Positions 17,501-27,138 are shown, counted from the stretch's first letter. The stretch: DNA of 64,000 bases from Sphingobacterium sp. LZ7M1 (GCF_024296865.1 NZ_CP101134.1:434001-498000); one strand, 5' to 3'. The notes: a model not told the origin generated them from the letters alone. Program-made: numbers and translations.

Positions 17501-18994
17501 ATGAATAATTTAAAGAAATATATATTTGTTGCAAGCTTGTTCTCCTCGATTTTTACGGCTTGTGGAAATGACACGAATATCAATGGCGGAGACCCAGTTC
17601 CTGTAGACCCTACATCAGGAGATGTATTAATCTATACAACAACCGGATCACTAAGCCATGATTTCAAAAAATCCTATGTGGACTTTAGCAAGACCAGTAA
17701 CATGGGGACTAAGACCATTAAGATCGATGAAAGCAAAACATTCCAAACCATGGATGGATTTGGTTCTGCTATCACCGGTTCTGCAGCCTTCAACTTGTTG
17801 AAAATGGCACCAGAGGACCGTACGAAATTCCTAAAAGAAACATTCTCTCCAACAGAAGGAATGGGGCAAAGCTATATCCGTATCGCTATTGGCTGTTCTG
17901 ATTTCTCATTGGATGAATATACCTTGGCCGATAAACCAGGAATTGAAAACTTCGCACTTCAATCGGAAGAATTGGAATATGTGATTCCAGTTTTAAAAGA
18001 GATTATCGCCATCAATCCAGAAATCAAGATCATGGGCTCGCCATGGACTCCTCCAAAATGGATGAAAGTGAATAACTTGACGGAATTGAAACCCTACGAT
18101 TCTTGGACAGGGGGGCACTTGAACCCTAAATACTACCAAGACTATGCAACCTATTTTGTAAAGTGGATCCAAGCCATGAAAGAACATGGAGTTAATATTT
18201 ACTCCATTACAACACAAAATGAGCCATTGAACGATAAGAACTCGGCTTCATTGGTCATGTTTTGGAATGAGCAACAAGCATTTGTTAAAAATGCGCTTGG
18301 TCCTAAGATGAAAGCAGCTGGATTAACAACCAAAATCTACGCATTCGACCATAACTATAACTATGATAATATGCCAGAACAACAGGATTATCCAATCAAG
18401 ATTTTTGAAGATCCTGCTGCAGCTGCTTATTTCGCTGGTTCTGCTTACCATAACTATGGTGGTGACAAGGCCGAGTTATTGGATATCCACGCCAAAGCAC
18501 CGAACAAAGATTTGATCTTTACCGAAACTTCCATTGGAACTTGGAATGACGGCCATGCTCTAGGAAAAAGATTGTTGGAGGATATGCGTGAAGTAGCCTT
18601 AGGAACAGTAAACAACTGGAGCAAAGGGGTGATCGTATGGAATTTAATGTTGGATTCGGAAAGAGGACCTAACCGTGAAGGTGGTTGCCAAACTTGTTAT
18701 GGTGCCGTTGATATCAGCAAAGCCGATTACAAGACCATTCGCAGAAACTCACATTACTACATCATCGGACATATGTCAGCCGTGGTAAAACCAGGTGCAG
18801 TACGCATTGGTTCTGAAGGTTATACAGATGCTGGATTGTCATATGCTGCTTTCAAAAACACCGATGGTAGCTATGCTTTTGTAATTGCAAATGCAAATGG
18901 AAGCAATTCTAGAATTGTTATTGAGGATGGGAAAAATCATTTCAGTTATGATGTTCCTGCAGGTTCTGTTGTTTCTTATTCTTGGAAAAAATGA
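17501..18994 (+). CDS. Glycoside hydrolase family 30 lipoprotein, probable endo-beta-1,6-glucanase
   Basis: A 497-residue secreted GH30 enzyme. The signal peptide ends in the lipobox FTACGN (Cys about 21), so it is probably on the cell surface. The TIM barrel begins with the family signature QTMDGFGSAITGSAA; the acid/base is Glu in TTQNEPL (residue 241) and the nucleophile Glu in FTETSIGTW (residue 342). A small beta-sandwich domain closes the protein (SVVSYSWKK). Sequence style fits subfamily GH30_3, whose characterised members cut beta-1,6-glucan, but other GH30 activities (glucosylceramidase, xylanase) are not excluded. It follows SusD by 10 bases and overlaps the next gene by ATGA. Confidence 0.88.
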   Translation: MNNLKKYIFVASLFSSIFTACGNDTNINGGDPVPVDPTSGDVLIYTTTGSLSHDFKKSYVDFSKTSNMGTKTIKIDESKTFQTMDGFGSAITGSAAFNLLKMAPEDRTKFLKETFSPTEGMGQSYIRIAIGCSDFSLDEYTLADKPGIENFALQSEELEYVIPVLKEIIAINPEIKIMGSPWTPPKWMKVNNLTELKPYDSWTGGHLNPKYYQDYATYFVKWIQAMKEHGVNIYSITTQNEPLNDKNSASLVMFWNEQQAFVKNALGPKMKAAGLTTKIYAFDHNYNYDNMPEQQDYPIKIFEDPAAAAYFAGSAYHNYGGDKAELLDIHAKAPNKDLIFTETSIGTWNDGHALGKRLLEDMREVALGTVNNWSKGVIVWNLMLDSERGPNREGGCQTCYGAVDISKADYKTIRRNSHYYIIGHMSAVVKPGAVRIGSEGYTDAGLSYAAFKNTDGSYAFVIANANGSNSRIVIEDGKNHFSYDVPAGSVVSYSWKK

Positions 18995-20319
18995 AAAAAT
19001 TAATCAATTATTTAGCCTTTTCACTTCTTTTGAGCTTGATGTTCTCTTGTAAAGAAGATGAATTAATCGTGCCTTATGGCGCTGGGGAGCCTGCCATTGA
19101 AATAGTTAAAAGTCCAACTGCTTCTTTGTTTGGCGATAGTTTGCAATATACCGTGAATGTTTCGGATAAAAGCGTAGACCTTTCTACCTTGAAAGTACAA
19201 TTGTTGTTCAGTGATGAAGTCGTTTCGGAACAGACCATACGTACAAAAGAAGCTGGATCGTACTCTGGGAAATTATATGTTCCTTACTTAAAGAACATTC
19301 CAAATGGTTCTGCCTTATTGAAATTTACTCTTCAAAATGTGCAGATGGTGAGTAAAACGGAAGAAAAAGTCCTGAATATCACGAGACCAGATTTTCCTTA
19401 TTTAAACTTAGTAGCTGAAGGAAAGACCTATCGCATGAACAAGGTTGGGCCTAACCAGTACGAGGTTTCTGATGAATTTAAGATGAAAGCTCCGGCTTAT
19501 ATCGAAGCGCCTAAAGTAGGTGAGTTCGGAAATAAGATTCAATTTGGATGGGAGAATAAAGCGATCCTGCAAGGGGTAAATACGCCAATTCCTTTTTCTA
19601 ATGCTTTCGATGGAGTTTATAAGATCAGTTTCAATACCTTGACTTATGCGGCTTCACCTTTCCTTCGTTATGCAATCAATGATACAGATATGTCCATGGT
19701 TGAAGATGAAATCTTCTCGGTTGACCTAACGATCAATAAAGATGAAGAATTGACCTTTGAAGGAATGCCAGCGGGATGGTGGGTCGATAAGGACTATATC
19801 CGTCAAGATGGTGATAAGTACTACTTCAATGCCATGTCTGGAAAATACCGCTTCATTGCCGATCTAGGAAAAAAATATATTAAGGTAGAAGCTATGAACG
19901 GAAATGATCTAGCAAGATTGAATGCCGATGGTACCGGAGCTATCTGGATTATTGGTGAAGGTATCGGTAAACCAACTGTTGCTGACAATCAGGTAGGTTG
20001 GGATCCAGGAAAGGCCATCTGTGTGACACCAATTGGAGGTAAGAAATACCAAGTGACAGTAGTGGCTGGACAATCCATCAATACCGATAATATCAACTTC
20101 AAATTCTTCCATGAAAAAGGATGGAACGGTGAATTCAAGAATACAGACTTGACAACCTCTAGTGACATCATTTTGATTGGAGATGGAACAAATGGCCGTG
20201 ACCCAGGCAATTTAGGTCTTCAGGCTGGTAAAAAACTGGAAGCAGGTGCAACTTATGTATTCGTAGTTGATCTGTCTGAAGGAAATAACAAAGCAAAACT
20301 TAGTGTGACAAAACAATAA
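18991..20319 (+). CDS. SusE-like surface glycan-binding lipoprotein
   Basis: About 442 residues with a lipoprotein signal (LLLSLMFSCKEDE). The rest is beta-rich: an amino-terminal Ig-like segment (residues 30-135, ending LNITRPDFPY), a middle domain with FKMKAPAYIEAP and FSVDLTINKDEELTFEG, and a terminal domain with IWIIGEGIGKP and FKFFHEKGWNGEF that resembles the SusE/SusF-type binding modules of Bacteroidota. No catalytic signature is seen. It is likely a surface glycan-binding protein that feeds SusCD. The start is ATG 18991, sharing ATGA with the GH30 stop; a frame to TTG 18982 adds three codons only. A terminator hairpin follows at 20344. Confidence 0.78.
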   Translation: MKKLINYLAFSLLLSLMFSCKEDELIVPYGAGEPAIEIVKSPTASLFGDSLQYTVNVSDKSVDLSTLKVQLLFSDEVVSEQTIRTKEAGSYSGKLYVPYLKNIPNGSALLKFTLQNVQMVSKTEEKVLNITRPDFPYLNLVAEGKTYRMNKVGPNQYEVSDEFKMKAPAYIEAPKVGEFGNKIQFGWENKAILQGVNTPIPFSNAFDGVYKISFNTLTYAASPFLRYAINDTDMSMVEDEIFSVDLTINKDEELTFEGMPAGWWVDKDYIRQDGDKYYFNAMSGKYRFIADLGKKYIKVEAMNGNDLARLNADGTGAIWIIGEGIGKPTVADNQVGWDPGKAICVTPIGGKKYQVTVVAGQSINTDNINFKFFHEKGWNGEFKNTDLTTSSDIILIGDGTNGRDPGNLGLQAGKKLEAGATYVFVVDLSEGNNKAKLSVTKQ

Positions 20320-20343
20320 AACAACTAACAGTTTAGATTGATT

Positions 20344-20371
20344 AGGGGTGGATGAAGGCGTTTCCACCCCT
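20344..20371 (+). terminator. Rho-independent terminator of the GH30 PUL
   Basis: Nine-base arms AGGGGTGGA (20344-20352) and TCCACCCCT (20363-20371) with a 10-base loop, followed by TTTGTTTTT. It closes the susC-susD-GH30-susE-like operon. Confidence 0.88.
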
Positions 20372-20421
20372 TTTGTTTTTTAGGTATTTATTGCGTTCTT
20401 TGTTTAAAACTGAATCTAATT

Positions 20422-21456
20422 ATGAAAAAAAGTGTAACCTACTTATTAATCTTAATGTGTGTAACGATGAATTTAACGCCTTCTTCTGCACAGAGCAATT
20501 CAAAACCAAAGTATGTTTTAGCCATTCATGGAGGTGCAGGTACGATACTAAAAAAGAACATGACGGACTCCCTGGAGAAAGCCTATATTGAGAAACTGAC
20601 CGAATCCCTTCAGGCTGGTTATGAACAGATCAAACAGGGAAAATCTAGCTTAGACGCCATCGAAGCAGCTATCCATATCATGGAAGATTCACCACTTTTC
20701 AATGCTGGCAAAGGTGCCGTGTTCACAAATCAAGGAAAAAATGAACTGGATGCCGCCATTATGGACGGATCTAATCTAAAGGCTGGTGCTGTAGCCGGTG
20801 TTACCAATATCAAGAATCCTATCAGTGCAGCGAGAGCTGTCATGGATAGATCGGAACATGTCATGATGATTGGTAAAGGCGCAGAGGAATTTGCGCAGCA
20901 TAATGGTATCCAAATCGTTGACCCTTCCTATTTCTGGACCAAGCAACGTTGGGATGGACTGCAAAGGGCATTGGAAAGAGATAAAGATCGTGCTGAACTG
21001 GACCATGACGATAAAAAGGCTTTCTTGCCTCCATATAAAGATGAAAAATTTGGAACTGTGGGCTGTGTGGCCTTGGATAAACATGGTAACCTTGCGGCAG
21101 GAACTTCCACTGGGGGTATGACCAATAAAAAATTCGGTAGGGTGGGTGATGCGCCAATTATTGGTGCCGGAACCTATGCCAACAATGCTACGGTAGCTAT
21201 TTCTTGTACAGGATGGGGCGAGTTTTTTATCCGTTCAGTTGCTGCATTCAATGTGTCTGCAAAAATGCATTATGCCAAAATGGATGTAGCCAAAGCTTCG
21301 CAGGAAGTTATCGATGAAATAGGGAAATTAGGTGGCGATGGTGGATTGATTGCAATCGACAAAAATGGAGAAGTCGCTATGCCATTCAATACCGAAGGCA
21401 TGTACCGCGGAACGGTTACTGCAGACGGGAAAATCCAAGTGGAAATCTATAAATAA
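20422..21456 (+). CDS. Isoaspartyl peptidase / plant-type L-asparaginase, exported
   Basis: A 344-residue Ntn-hydrolase precursor with a signal peptide (to PSSAQS, about residue 25), so it acts in the periplasm. The precursor is autocleaved before a Thr nucleophile: FGTVGCVALD places it at Thr 212. Other family features are AIHGGAGT at the mature start, NAGKGAVFT with DAAIMDG, and the GTSTGGMTNKKFGRVGDAPI substrate loop after the nucleophile. Such enzymes cleave beta-aspartyl dipeptides and asparagine. It has its own start after the PUL terminator and converges with mtgA, with 16 bases between the two stops. Confidence 0.93.
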   Translation: MKKSVTYLLILMCVTMNLTPSSAQSNSKPKYVLAIHGGAGTILKKNMTDSLEKAYIEKLTESLQAGYEQIKQGKSSLDAIEAAIHIMEDSPLFNAGKGAVFTNQGKNELDAAIMDGSNLKAGAVAGVTNIKNPISAARAVMDRSEHVMMIGKGAEEFAQHNGIQIVDPSYFWTKQRWDGLQRALERDKDRAELDHDDKKAFLPPYKDEKFGTVGCVALDKHGNLAAGTSTGGMTNKKFGRVGDAPIIGAGTYANNATVAISCTGWGEFFIRSVAAFNVSAKMHYAKMDVAKASQEVIDEIGKLGGDGGLIAIDKNGEVAMPFNTEGMYRGTVTADGKIQVEIYK

Positions 21457-21472
21457 GGAATAAATTTTAGCA

Positions 21473-22216
21473 TTACTCCGGTATGCTATAGTAATTCATA
21501 TACCTCACGATGCTATTAGCTCTTCTATTAATATAATTAGAAGGTCTTCTAGCATCCCACTTTTGTGGACTTGGCAAGATGGCAATGATCAATGCAGCCT
21601 CTTTCTTGGTCAGGCTTTTTGCCGACTTATGAAAGTAATACTGGGCTGCCCCTTCAGCTCCATAAACTCCCTGTCCGGTTTCTATCACGTTCAGGTATAC
21701 TTCCAAGATCCTTTTCTTACTCCAAAAGACCTCAATCAGTACCGTAAAGTAAGTTTCTAAACCCTTGCGGAGCCATGAACGTCCAGGCCATAGGAATACG
21801 TTTTTAGCTGTTTGTTGGCTTATGGTGCTTCCGCCCCTTAATCTTTTTCCTTCTTTGTTTTTCTCAAAGGCTTCTTTGATCGCTTGGGTATCAAAACCAT
21901 TGTGCGTCATGAAATGAGCATCTTCACCAGCTAATGCAGCTCGCTTCAGGTTGTTTGAGATGTCCTCATAATCCAACCATTTGCGTTCCAGTTTCCAATC
22001 CTTACCATCTGCTTTCCGCTCAAAACCTCTTTTTAACATCAAATAGGTAATGGGAGGATTCGTAAAACGTAGGGCAATGACCCAAATTATGGTCAATACC
22101 AAAAAGGCAATCACTCCCCTGATTACCCAAGGAAGGACCTTGGTCTTCAGTGTGCTCCCAAAGGATGTCTTGGTTTGCTTTTTCCTGTTCTTGCTGGTAG
22201 AACGTTTGATTGCCAT
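21473..22216 (-). CDS. mtgA: Monofunctional biosynthetic peptidoglycan transglycosylase
   Basis: A 247-residue GT51 enzyme that polymerises lipid II into glycan strands. A basic amino terminus and one membrane helix (VIRGVIAFLVLTIIWVIALRF, near 33-53) precede the catalytic domain. Visible motifs are AGEDAHFMTHNGFD with the catalytic Glu, RLRGGSTISQQTAKNVFLWPGRSW, KKRILEVYLNVIETGQGVYG and AALIIAILPSP. No transpeptidase domain follows, as expected for MtgA. It is transcribed alone from a -7 box at 22234-22241, away from mutS. Confidence 0.95.
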   Translation of the reverse strand: MAIKRSTSKNRKKQTKTSFGSTLKTKVLPWVIRGVIAFLVLTIIWVIALRFTNPPITYLMLKRGFERKADGKDWKLERKWLDYEDISNNLKRAALAGEDAHFMTHNGFDTQAIKEAFEKNKEGKRLRGGSTISQQTAKNVFLWPGRSWLRKGLETYFTVLIEVFWSKKRILEVYLNVIETGQGVYGAEGAAQYYFHKSAKSLTKKEAALIIAILPSPQKWDARRPSNYINRRANSIVRYMNYYSIPE

Positions 22217-22233
22217 TACTTTGAAATTTTATG

Positions 22234-22241
22234 CAAACATA
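22234..22241 (-). promoter_or_regulatory. Candidate -7 box of mtgA
   Basis: CAAACATA on the plus strand reads TATGTTTG on the minus strand, an exact TAnnTTTG. It lies 17 bases before the mtgA start codon. No -33 match was found. Confidence 0.42.
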
Positions 22242-22355
22242 AGATGTATTTTTTAATTATTATGTCATTTCACTAATGCTTTTTGGATGTAGGCATTGTT
22301 TTGCAAATCGCCACAATTCTGCTATTTTTACATCTTATACAAAAAAAGAATAACC

Positions 22356-24962
22356 TTGGCAAAAGCAAAGAAACAAACCCCTTTAATGCAGCAATATAAT
22401 ACCATCAAGGCCAAATACCCCGGTGCCTTATTGCTGTTTAGAGTTGGGGATTTTTATGAGACGTTTGGAGAAGATGCTGTTAAAGCAGCCAAGATTTTAG
22501 GTATCGTATTGACAAAGAGAGGAAATGGCTCTGAATCTGAGACCGCTTTAGCCGGTTTTCCCCACCATTCCCTGGAGACCTATCTGCCTAAATTGGTACG
22601 AGCTGGACAACGGGTAGCGATCTGTGATCAATTGGAAGATCCAAAACAAACCAAAACCATCGTAAAAAGAGGAGTAACTGAACTTGTTACACCTGGTGTT
22701 TCATACAATGAAAATATAGTCCAACAGAAATCTAATAATTACCTGGCTTCTGTATTCATGGATAAACAGGCGGTAGGGGTCTCCTTTCTGGATATTTCAA
22801 CCGGTGAATTCTTGGTCGCCCAAGGTTCCGTGGGATATATCGACAAGCTTTTGCAAGGCTTTAAACCTACTGAAATCATCCTTCCAAAAAAACAATATAA
22901 GGAGTTCGTGGAACAGTTTGGTTCCAACTATTATACCTATACCTTGGATGAATGGCCATATACCGGTGATTATGCCACCGAAAACCTCCTGAAGCATTTC
23001 GAAGTCAATTCCATGAAAGGATTTGGTATCGACCGTATGCCTATCGGGATAGTTGCAGCTGGAGTGGCATTGCATTACCTCAATGAAACCGAACATCGAA
23101 ACCTGCAGCATATTTCCAATATCTCCAGGATCGAAGAAGATCGATATATGTGGTTGGACCGTTTTACGATCCGTAACCTGGAACTGATCAGTTCAGCCAA
23201 TGAAAATGCAACTACGCTTTCAGACGTGCTTGATGAAACTTCATCGCCAATGGGCGCCAGATTGTTGAAAAGATGGATCGTTATGCCACTGAAGGATGAA
23301 AAATCCATTAATGAGAGACTTCAGGTCGTTCAGGATTTTTATCAAGATAGAAACCTAAGAGACCAGTTGGTCCAAGAGATCAAACAAGTTGGCGATTTAG
23401 AAAGATTGATTTCTAAGATTGGACTGCAAAAAGCGAATCCCCGTGAAATCATCCAACTCAAAAGGGCCCTTTACGCTGTTGAGAAACTAAAAGAGCTTTG
23501 TCAAGAACAGGAATCGGAATCTTTAAAAGTTATTGCTGAACAGCTCAATCCTTGCCTGATCATTCGGGATAAAATCGAACAGACCGTTCAAGCTGAACCA
23601 CCTGTTGCCTTGAACAAAGGGAACGTTATTGCTGATGGAGTGGACCCTGATTTAGATAAATTGAGAAAGGTAGCCTTTGGTGGTAAGGATTATCTCTTGG
23701 AAATTCAGAGACGTGAATCTGAAGCTACAGGTATTCCATCCCTGAAAATTGCATTTAATAATGTATTTGGCTATTACCTGGAAGTTACCAATACCCATAA
23801 GGATAAGGTACCTGCAGGTTGGATCCGTAAACAGACCCTGGTCAATGCTGAACGCTATATTACCGAGGAACTGAAGGAATATGAGGAGCAGATCTTAGGC
23901 GCCGAGGAAAAAATTCAAGCCATTGAGAACCGTATTTATGCAGAGCTTATGCTCGCTATTGCGGAATATATCAAACCGATTCAATTAAATGCCCAATTGC
24001 TTGCAAAATTGGACGTGCTCTTGAATTTTGCCATCATTGCGGAAAAGAATTTCTATGTAAGACCTGATGTCAATGTTGGAAAGAACATCGATATCAAAGG
24101 AGGAAGACATCCCGTTATTGAAAAGAATCTACCAATAGGGCAGGACTACATTACCAATGATACCTTTTTGGATCCCGAAGGTCAGCAGATCATTATCATT
24201 ACAGGGCCAAACATGGCCGGTAAGTCGGCTTTACTGAGACAGACTGGATTAATTGTGCTGATGGCGCAGATCGGTTCCTTTGTGCCTGCTAAAGAGGCAT
24301 CTATTGGTATCGTGGATAAGATATTCACCCGTGTTGGAGCATCGGATAACCTTAGCTCTGGAGAATCTACCTTTATGGTGGAAATGAACGAGACGGCAAG
24401 TATCATGAACAACCTGTCTGACCGTAGTTTGATCCTGTTAGATGAAATTGGCCGTGGTACCAGTACCTATGATGGTATCTCCATTGCATGGGCCATTGCG
24501 GAATATCTGCACAACCATCCTTCCTGCCGGGCAAAAACTTTATTTGCCACCCATTACCATGAATTGAATGAATTGAGTACTTCCATGTCTCGGATCAAGA
24601 ACTTTAATGTGAGTGTGAAGGAAGTCAATAATAAAGTGATTTTCCTTAGAAAGCTGGTTCCAGGTGGCTCTGAACATAGTTTCGGTATACATGTGGCTAA
24701 ATTAGCAGGTATGCCTCCAAAACTGATCGGACGTGCTGGGGAGATCCTTAAACGCCTGGAACAGGAAAGGACCGGCGGAGAAAAGATCAAGGATAGTATG
24801 CGTAAGATCCAAAAACAGGCTTATCAACTTCAGATGTTTGCCATTGATGATCCTGTGCTAGAAAAGATTCGGGATATGCTGAATAATTTGGATGTGAATA
24901 CCCTCACTCCGGTAGAGGCATTGATGAAACTGGACGAAATCCAGCGTTTATTGAAGAACTAA
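22356..24962 (+). CDS. mutS: DNA mismatch repair protein MutS
   Basis: An 868-residue MutS1 protein that recognises mismatches and starts repair. The mismatch-binding Phe-x-Glu is F33-Y-E35 in [12 protein letters not shown]; the connector, lever and clamp domains follow, and the ATPase has Walker A GPNMAGKS at residues 617-624, the Walker B/signature region [17 protein letters not shown] near 695 and ATHYHEL near 732, followed by the dimerisation helix-turn-helix. The start is TTG 22356 ([15 protein letters not shown]): this matches the usual [10 protein letters not shown] start of relatives, whereas the frame from TTG 22296 adds an implausible Cys/Tyr-rich stretch. The carboxyl tail ends in the MutL/clamp region ([16 protein letters not shown]). 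Confidence 0.97.
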   Translation: MAKAKKQTPLMQQYNTIKAKYPGALLLFRVGDFYETFGEDAVKAAKILGIVLTKRGNGSESETALAGFPHHSLETYLPKLVRAGQRVAICDQLEDPKQTKTIVKRGVTELVTPGVSYNENIVQQKSNNYLASVFMDKQAVGVSFLDISTGEFLVAQGSVGYIDKLLQGFKPTEIILPKKQYKEFVEQFGSNYYTYTLDEWPYTGDYATENLLKHFEVNSMKGFGIDRMPIGIVAAGVALHYLNETEHRNLQHISNISRIEEDRYMWLDRFTIRNLELISSANENATTLSDVLDETSSPMGARLLKRWIVMPLKDEKSINERLQVVQDFYQDRNLRDQLVQEIKQVGDLERLISKIGLQKANPREIIQLKRALYAVEKLKELCQEQESESLKVIAEQLNPCLIIRDKIEQTVQAEPPVALNKGNVIADGVDPDLDKLRKVAFGGKDYLLEIQRRESEATGIPSLKIAFNNVFGYYLEVTNTHKDKVPAGWIRKQTLVNAERYITEELKEYEEQILGAEEKIQAIENRIYAELMLAIAEYIKPIQLNAQLLAKLDVLLNFAIIAEKNFYVRPDVNVGKNIDIKGGRHPVIEKNLPIGQDYITNDTFLDPEGQQIIIITGPNMAGKSALLRQTGLIVLMAQIGSFVPAKEASIGIVDKIFTRVGASDNLSSGESTFMVEMNETASIMNNLSDRSLILLDEIGRGTSTYDGISIAWAIAEYLHNHPSCRAKTLFATHYHELNELSTSMSRIKNFNVSVKEVNNKVIFLRKLVPGGSEHSFGIHVAKLAGMPPKLIGRAGEILKRLEQERTGGEKIKDSMRKIQKQAYQLQMFAIDDPVLEKIRDMLNNLDVNTLTPVEALMKLDEIQRLLKN

Positions 24963-24967
24963 AAAAT

Positions 24968-24995
24968 ATGCTGGTAGTTTAGTACCTACCAGCAT
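24968..24995 (-). terminator. Terminator at the 3' end of the 131-residue lipoprotein gene
   Basis: Ten-base arms ATGCTGGTAG (24968-24977) and CTACCAGCAT (24986-24995). On the minus strand the hairpin is followed by TATTTTTTAG, a good T-run. It contains the last codons of the lipoprotein gene and also lies just after the mutS stop. Confidence 0.7.
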
Positions 24996-25374
24996 CATAT
25001 ATATCATAGGAGATGTCATTTGGATCATACCCTAATCGAGGGTCGACCCGAATGATCATCGTTCCACGGAACGATTCACCGGCATATAAGGTACCAATGG
25101 GTGCCTCATTGAAAAAAGGTGCCCCATTATGTCCAACCAAGGAGAATTCTAAATAATAATCACCATCCTGTCCTTGGTAATAATCAATGTTGGAAAGATT
25201 AGTTACCGCATACTCGACACGGTAGGTATCTGGACTCACCTTATAGACATCAAAAACATCTACAGCAAAGTCTTCAGGATAAAAATAAGATCCCCCGATG
25301 TATTCTTTTGAACAGGCTGAAAATAGTCCTACGACCATGATCAAGGCTACGATTTTAAGTAATTTTGCTTTCAT
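24979..25374 (-). CDS. Small lipoprotein of unknown function
   Basis: A 131-residue protein with a lipoprotein signal (LIMVVGLFSACSKEY, Cys about 22). The mature part is acidic and Tyr-rich with a beta pattern: YRVEYAVTNLSNIDYYQG and GESFRGTMIIRVDP suggest a single Ig-like or transthyretin-like sandwich. I do not recognise a named family. It is convergent with mutS and separated from trmN6 by a divergent 124-base gap. Likely anchored in the outer membrane or periplasmic face. Confidence 0.72.
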   Translation of the reverse strand: MKAKLLKIVALIMVVGLFSACSKEYIGGSYFYPEDFAVDVFDVYKVSPDTYRVEYAVTNLSNIDYYQGQDGDYYLEFSLVGHNGAPFFNEAPIGTLYAGESFRGTMIIRVDPRLGYDPNDISYDIYDAGRY

Positions 25375-25486
25375 ATGCTTGTCTGTCTTTAGGGAAATAG
25401 ACTATAGGGATTCCATTTAGATTAATCCCAGCATACAAATATTTTAGTAAAGGTTCTTTTTTAGCTCAAAAACAAGCATTTAAAAT

Positions 25487-25494
25487 TACCTTTG
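25487..25494 (+). promoter_or_regulatory. -7 box 4 nt before the trmN6-like gene start
   Basis: TACCTTTG matches TAnnTTTG exactly and ends 4 bases before ATG 25499, the same geometry as at 10713. This predicts a leaderless or nearly leaderless transcript. Confidence 0.48.
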
Positions 25495-25498
25495 TCCT

Positions 25499-26203
25499 AT
25501 GGGGAATATCTTCCAATTCAAGCAATTTTCAGTTAATCAAGAACACTGCGCCATGCGGATCAATACCGATGGGGTGTTGTTGGGGGCCTTCGCTGAACAT
25601 ACGCAGGCCGATTCCATCCTAGATATTGGAACGGGTACAGGGGTAATAGCACTCATGCTGGCCCAAAAATATCCGAAAGCTAAAATTTGGGCTGTGGAAA
25701 TCGATAAACAAGCCTCCCAAAGGGCATTGGAAAACTTTCAAGCTTCGCCCTTTCAGGATCGTCTTTCCATTGTGCATTCTGATATCTTCCATTGGAAGAC
25801 AGAACTTGAATTTGACCTGATTGTCTCTAATCCTCCTTTTTATATCAATTCGTTGCACAACCCTGATCAAAGGAAGAAAGTGGCCAAACATACCGATGTG
25901 GAATTCTTTAAGGGTCTGTTCAATTTTGCAGGCTCAAAGCTTTCAGTCCATGGAAAATTGCAGATCGTGGTGCCTACGGAACTCTTAGATTTTATGGTAA
26001 CTGAAGCTAAAGGGAATCAACTATTTCTGGACCAACAGACCAATATGCAATCCTTTGTTGATTCAGAGCCCTTTCGCTGCATACTGAGTTTCCAAAGACA
26101 AGAAATCAAACCTGAGCTGCAGACTTTTGTTATCTATCAGGAGAGATCCCAATATTCAGATGCCTATAAACAGATCTTACAACCTTATTTTTTAGCTTTT
26201 TAA
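25499..26203 (+). CDS. trmN6: tRNA1(Val) (adenine-37-N6)-methyltransferase-like
   Basis: A 234-residue Rossmann-fold methyltransferase of the YfiC/TrmN6 type. It begins FQFKQFSVNQEHCAMRINTDGV, a clear YfiC opening, then the SAM loop SILDIGTGTGVIALMLAQ (about residues 40-57), acidic ribose contact WAVEIDKQA and the N6-adenine motif SNPPFY near residue 113. The family methylates N6 of A37 in tRNA-Val; YfiC-like homologues can have other targets, so the substrate is inferred. The next gene starts 1 base after the stop, so the two are co-transcribed from the box at 25487. Confidence 0.9.
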   Translation: MGNIFQFKQFSVNQEHCAMRINTDGVLLGAFAEHTQADSILDIGTGTGVIALMLAQKYPKAKIWAVEIDKQASQRALENFQASPFQDRLSIVHSDIFHWKTELEFDLIVSNPPFYINSLHNPDQRKKVAKHTDVEFFKGLFNFAGSKLSVHGKLQIVVPTELLDFMVTEAKGNQLFLDQQTNMQSFVDSEPFRCILSFQRQEIKPELQTFVIYQERSQYSDAYKQILQPYFLAF

Positions 26204-26204
26204 T

Positions 26205-26702
26205 ATGAAAATCGGACTTCTTTCGGATACCCACGGATACCTAGATGATGCGGTCTTAAAACATTTTGAAAAATGTGATGAAATCTGGCATGCCGGTGAT
26301 TTTGGCTCCATGGAGGTCATCGAGAAATTGGAAGCCTTTAAGCCTCTTCGGGGAGTTTATGGAAATATCGATGATAAAGATATCCGTTTGAAATTCCCTG
26401 AACACCTCAGGTTCCATTGTGAACAGGTCGATGTTTGGATGACCCATATTGGTGGCTACCCAGGAAAATATAGCCCACTGGTCAAACCTGAAATCTTGAA
26501 CAATCCCCCGAAGCTGTTTATTACAGGGCATTCCCATATCCTGAAGGTACAGTTTGATCCGAAGCTACAGTTGCTCCACCTCAATCCCGGTGCTGCCGGT
26601 AAACAAGGTTGGCATCAGATAAGGACCGCAATGCGTTTTGAAATTAATGGAGATAAAATTGAAAATTTGGAAGTTATAGAATTAGGAAGCAGAGCCTTAT
26701 AG
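26205..26702 (+). CDS. YfcE/MJ0936-family metallophosphodiesterase
   Basis: A 165-residue calcineurin-like phosphoesterase. All metal-binding blocks are present: LLSDTHGYLDD (residues 4-14), WHAGDFG near 30, VYGNIDD near 56, MTHIGGYPG near 80 and TGHSH near 107, with LLHLNPGAAG closing the fold. Small enzymes of this family hydrolyse phosphodiesters in the cytoplasm; the natural substrate is not known. It follows trmN6 by 1 base and its last 6 bases overlap the convergent merR-like gene. Confidence 0.92.
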   Translation: MKIGLLSDTHGYLDDAVLKHFEKCDEIWHAGDFGSMEVIEKLEAFKPLRGVYGNIDDKDIRLKFPEHLRFHCEQVDVWMTHIGGYPGKYSPLVKPEILNNPPKLFITGHSHILKVQFDPKLQLLHLNPGAAGKQGWHQIRTAMRFEINGDKIENLEVIELGSRAL

Positions 26703-27032
26703 ACTATCCCTCACTTCAATTAAAAAGCTTTTTAACCCCTCCAAAGATTCAATGATCCTTTGGTTCTCCCTTGCTTCGTTCTTGTTGCTTCTTAAGAATT
26801 CACGCGCTCCTTGTAGGGTATAACCCTTGTCCTTAACCAAATTGAAGATGATCTTGAGGTTCGCAATATCATTCTGGGTGAATAGACGATTCCCTTTTTT
26901 GTTTTTCTTAGGTTGTAGAATATCGAATTCACGCTCATAAAAACGGATTTGAGATGCATTTACACCGAACATCTCAGTGACTTCTCCCATGGTATAATAC
27001 AGCTTGTTTATTTCTCGTTCTTTGTACGGCAT
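26697..27032 (-). CDS. MerR-family transcriptional regulator
   Basis: A 111-residue protein with a MerR winged helix at residues 10-80: YYTMGEVTEMFGVNASQIRF then FDILQPKKNKKGNRLFTQND. The remainder is a dimerisation helix (ENQRIIESLEGLKSFLIEVR); there is no effector domain or cysteine, so it is not a metal sensor. This short type is common in Bacteroidota with unknown regulon. It has a good promoter (-7 at 27057, -33 at 27083) and overlaps the convergent phosphodiesterase gene by 6 bases. Confidence 0.9.
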   Translation of the reverse strand: MPYKEREINKLYYTMGEVTEMFGVNASQIRFYEREFDILQPKKNKKGNRLFTQNDIANLKIIFNLVKDKGYTLQGAREFLRSNKNEARENQRIIESLEGLKSFLIEVRDSL

Positions 27033-27056
27033 GAACTTTTAATTTTAGTGTATTAA

Positions 27057-27086
27057 CAAATATACAATCTAAGTTTGAAAATCAAA
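27057..27086 (-). promoter_or_regulatory. Promoter of the merR-like gene
   Basis: On the minus strand the -7 box is TATATTTG (27057-27064) and a TTTG -33 element is at 27083-27086, with an 18-base spacer. The start codon is 24 bases beyond the -7 box. Confidence 0.55.
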
Positions 27087-27138
27087 AAAACCATGATTGA
27101 TATAAAGTTAAAGGCGATTTCGTAATTTTAAACTTTAG

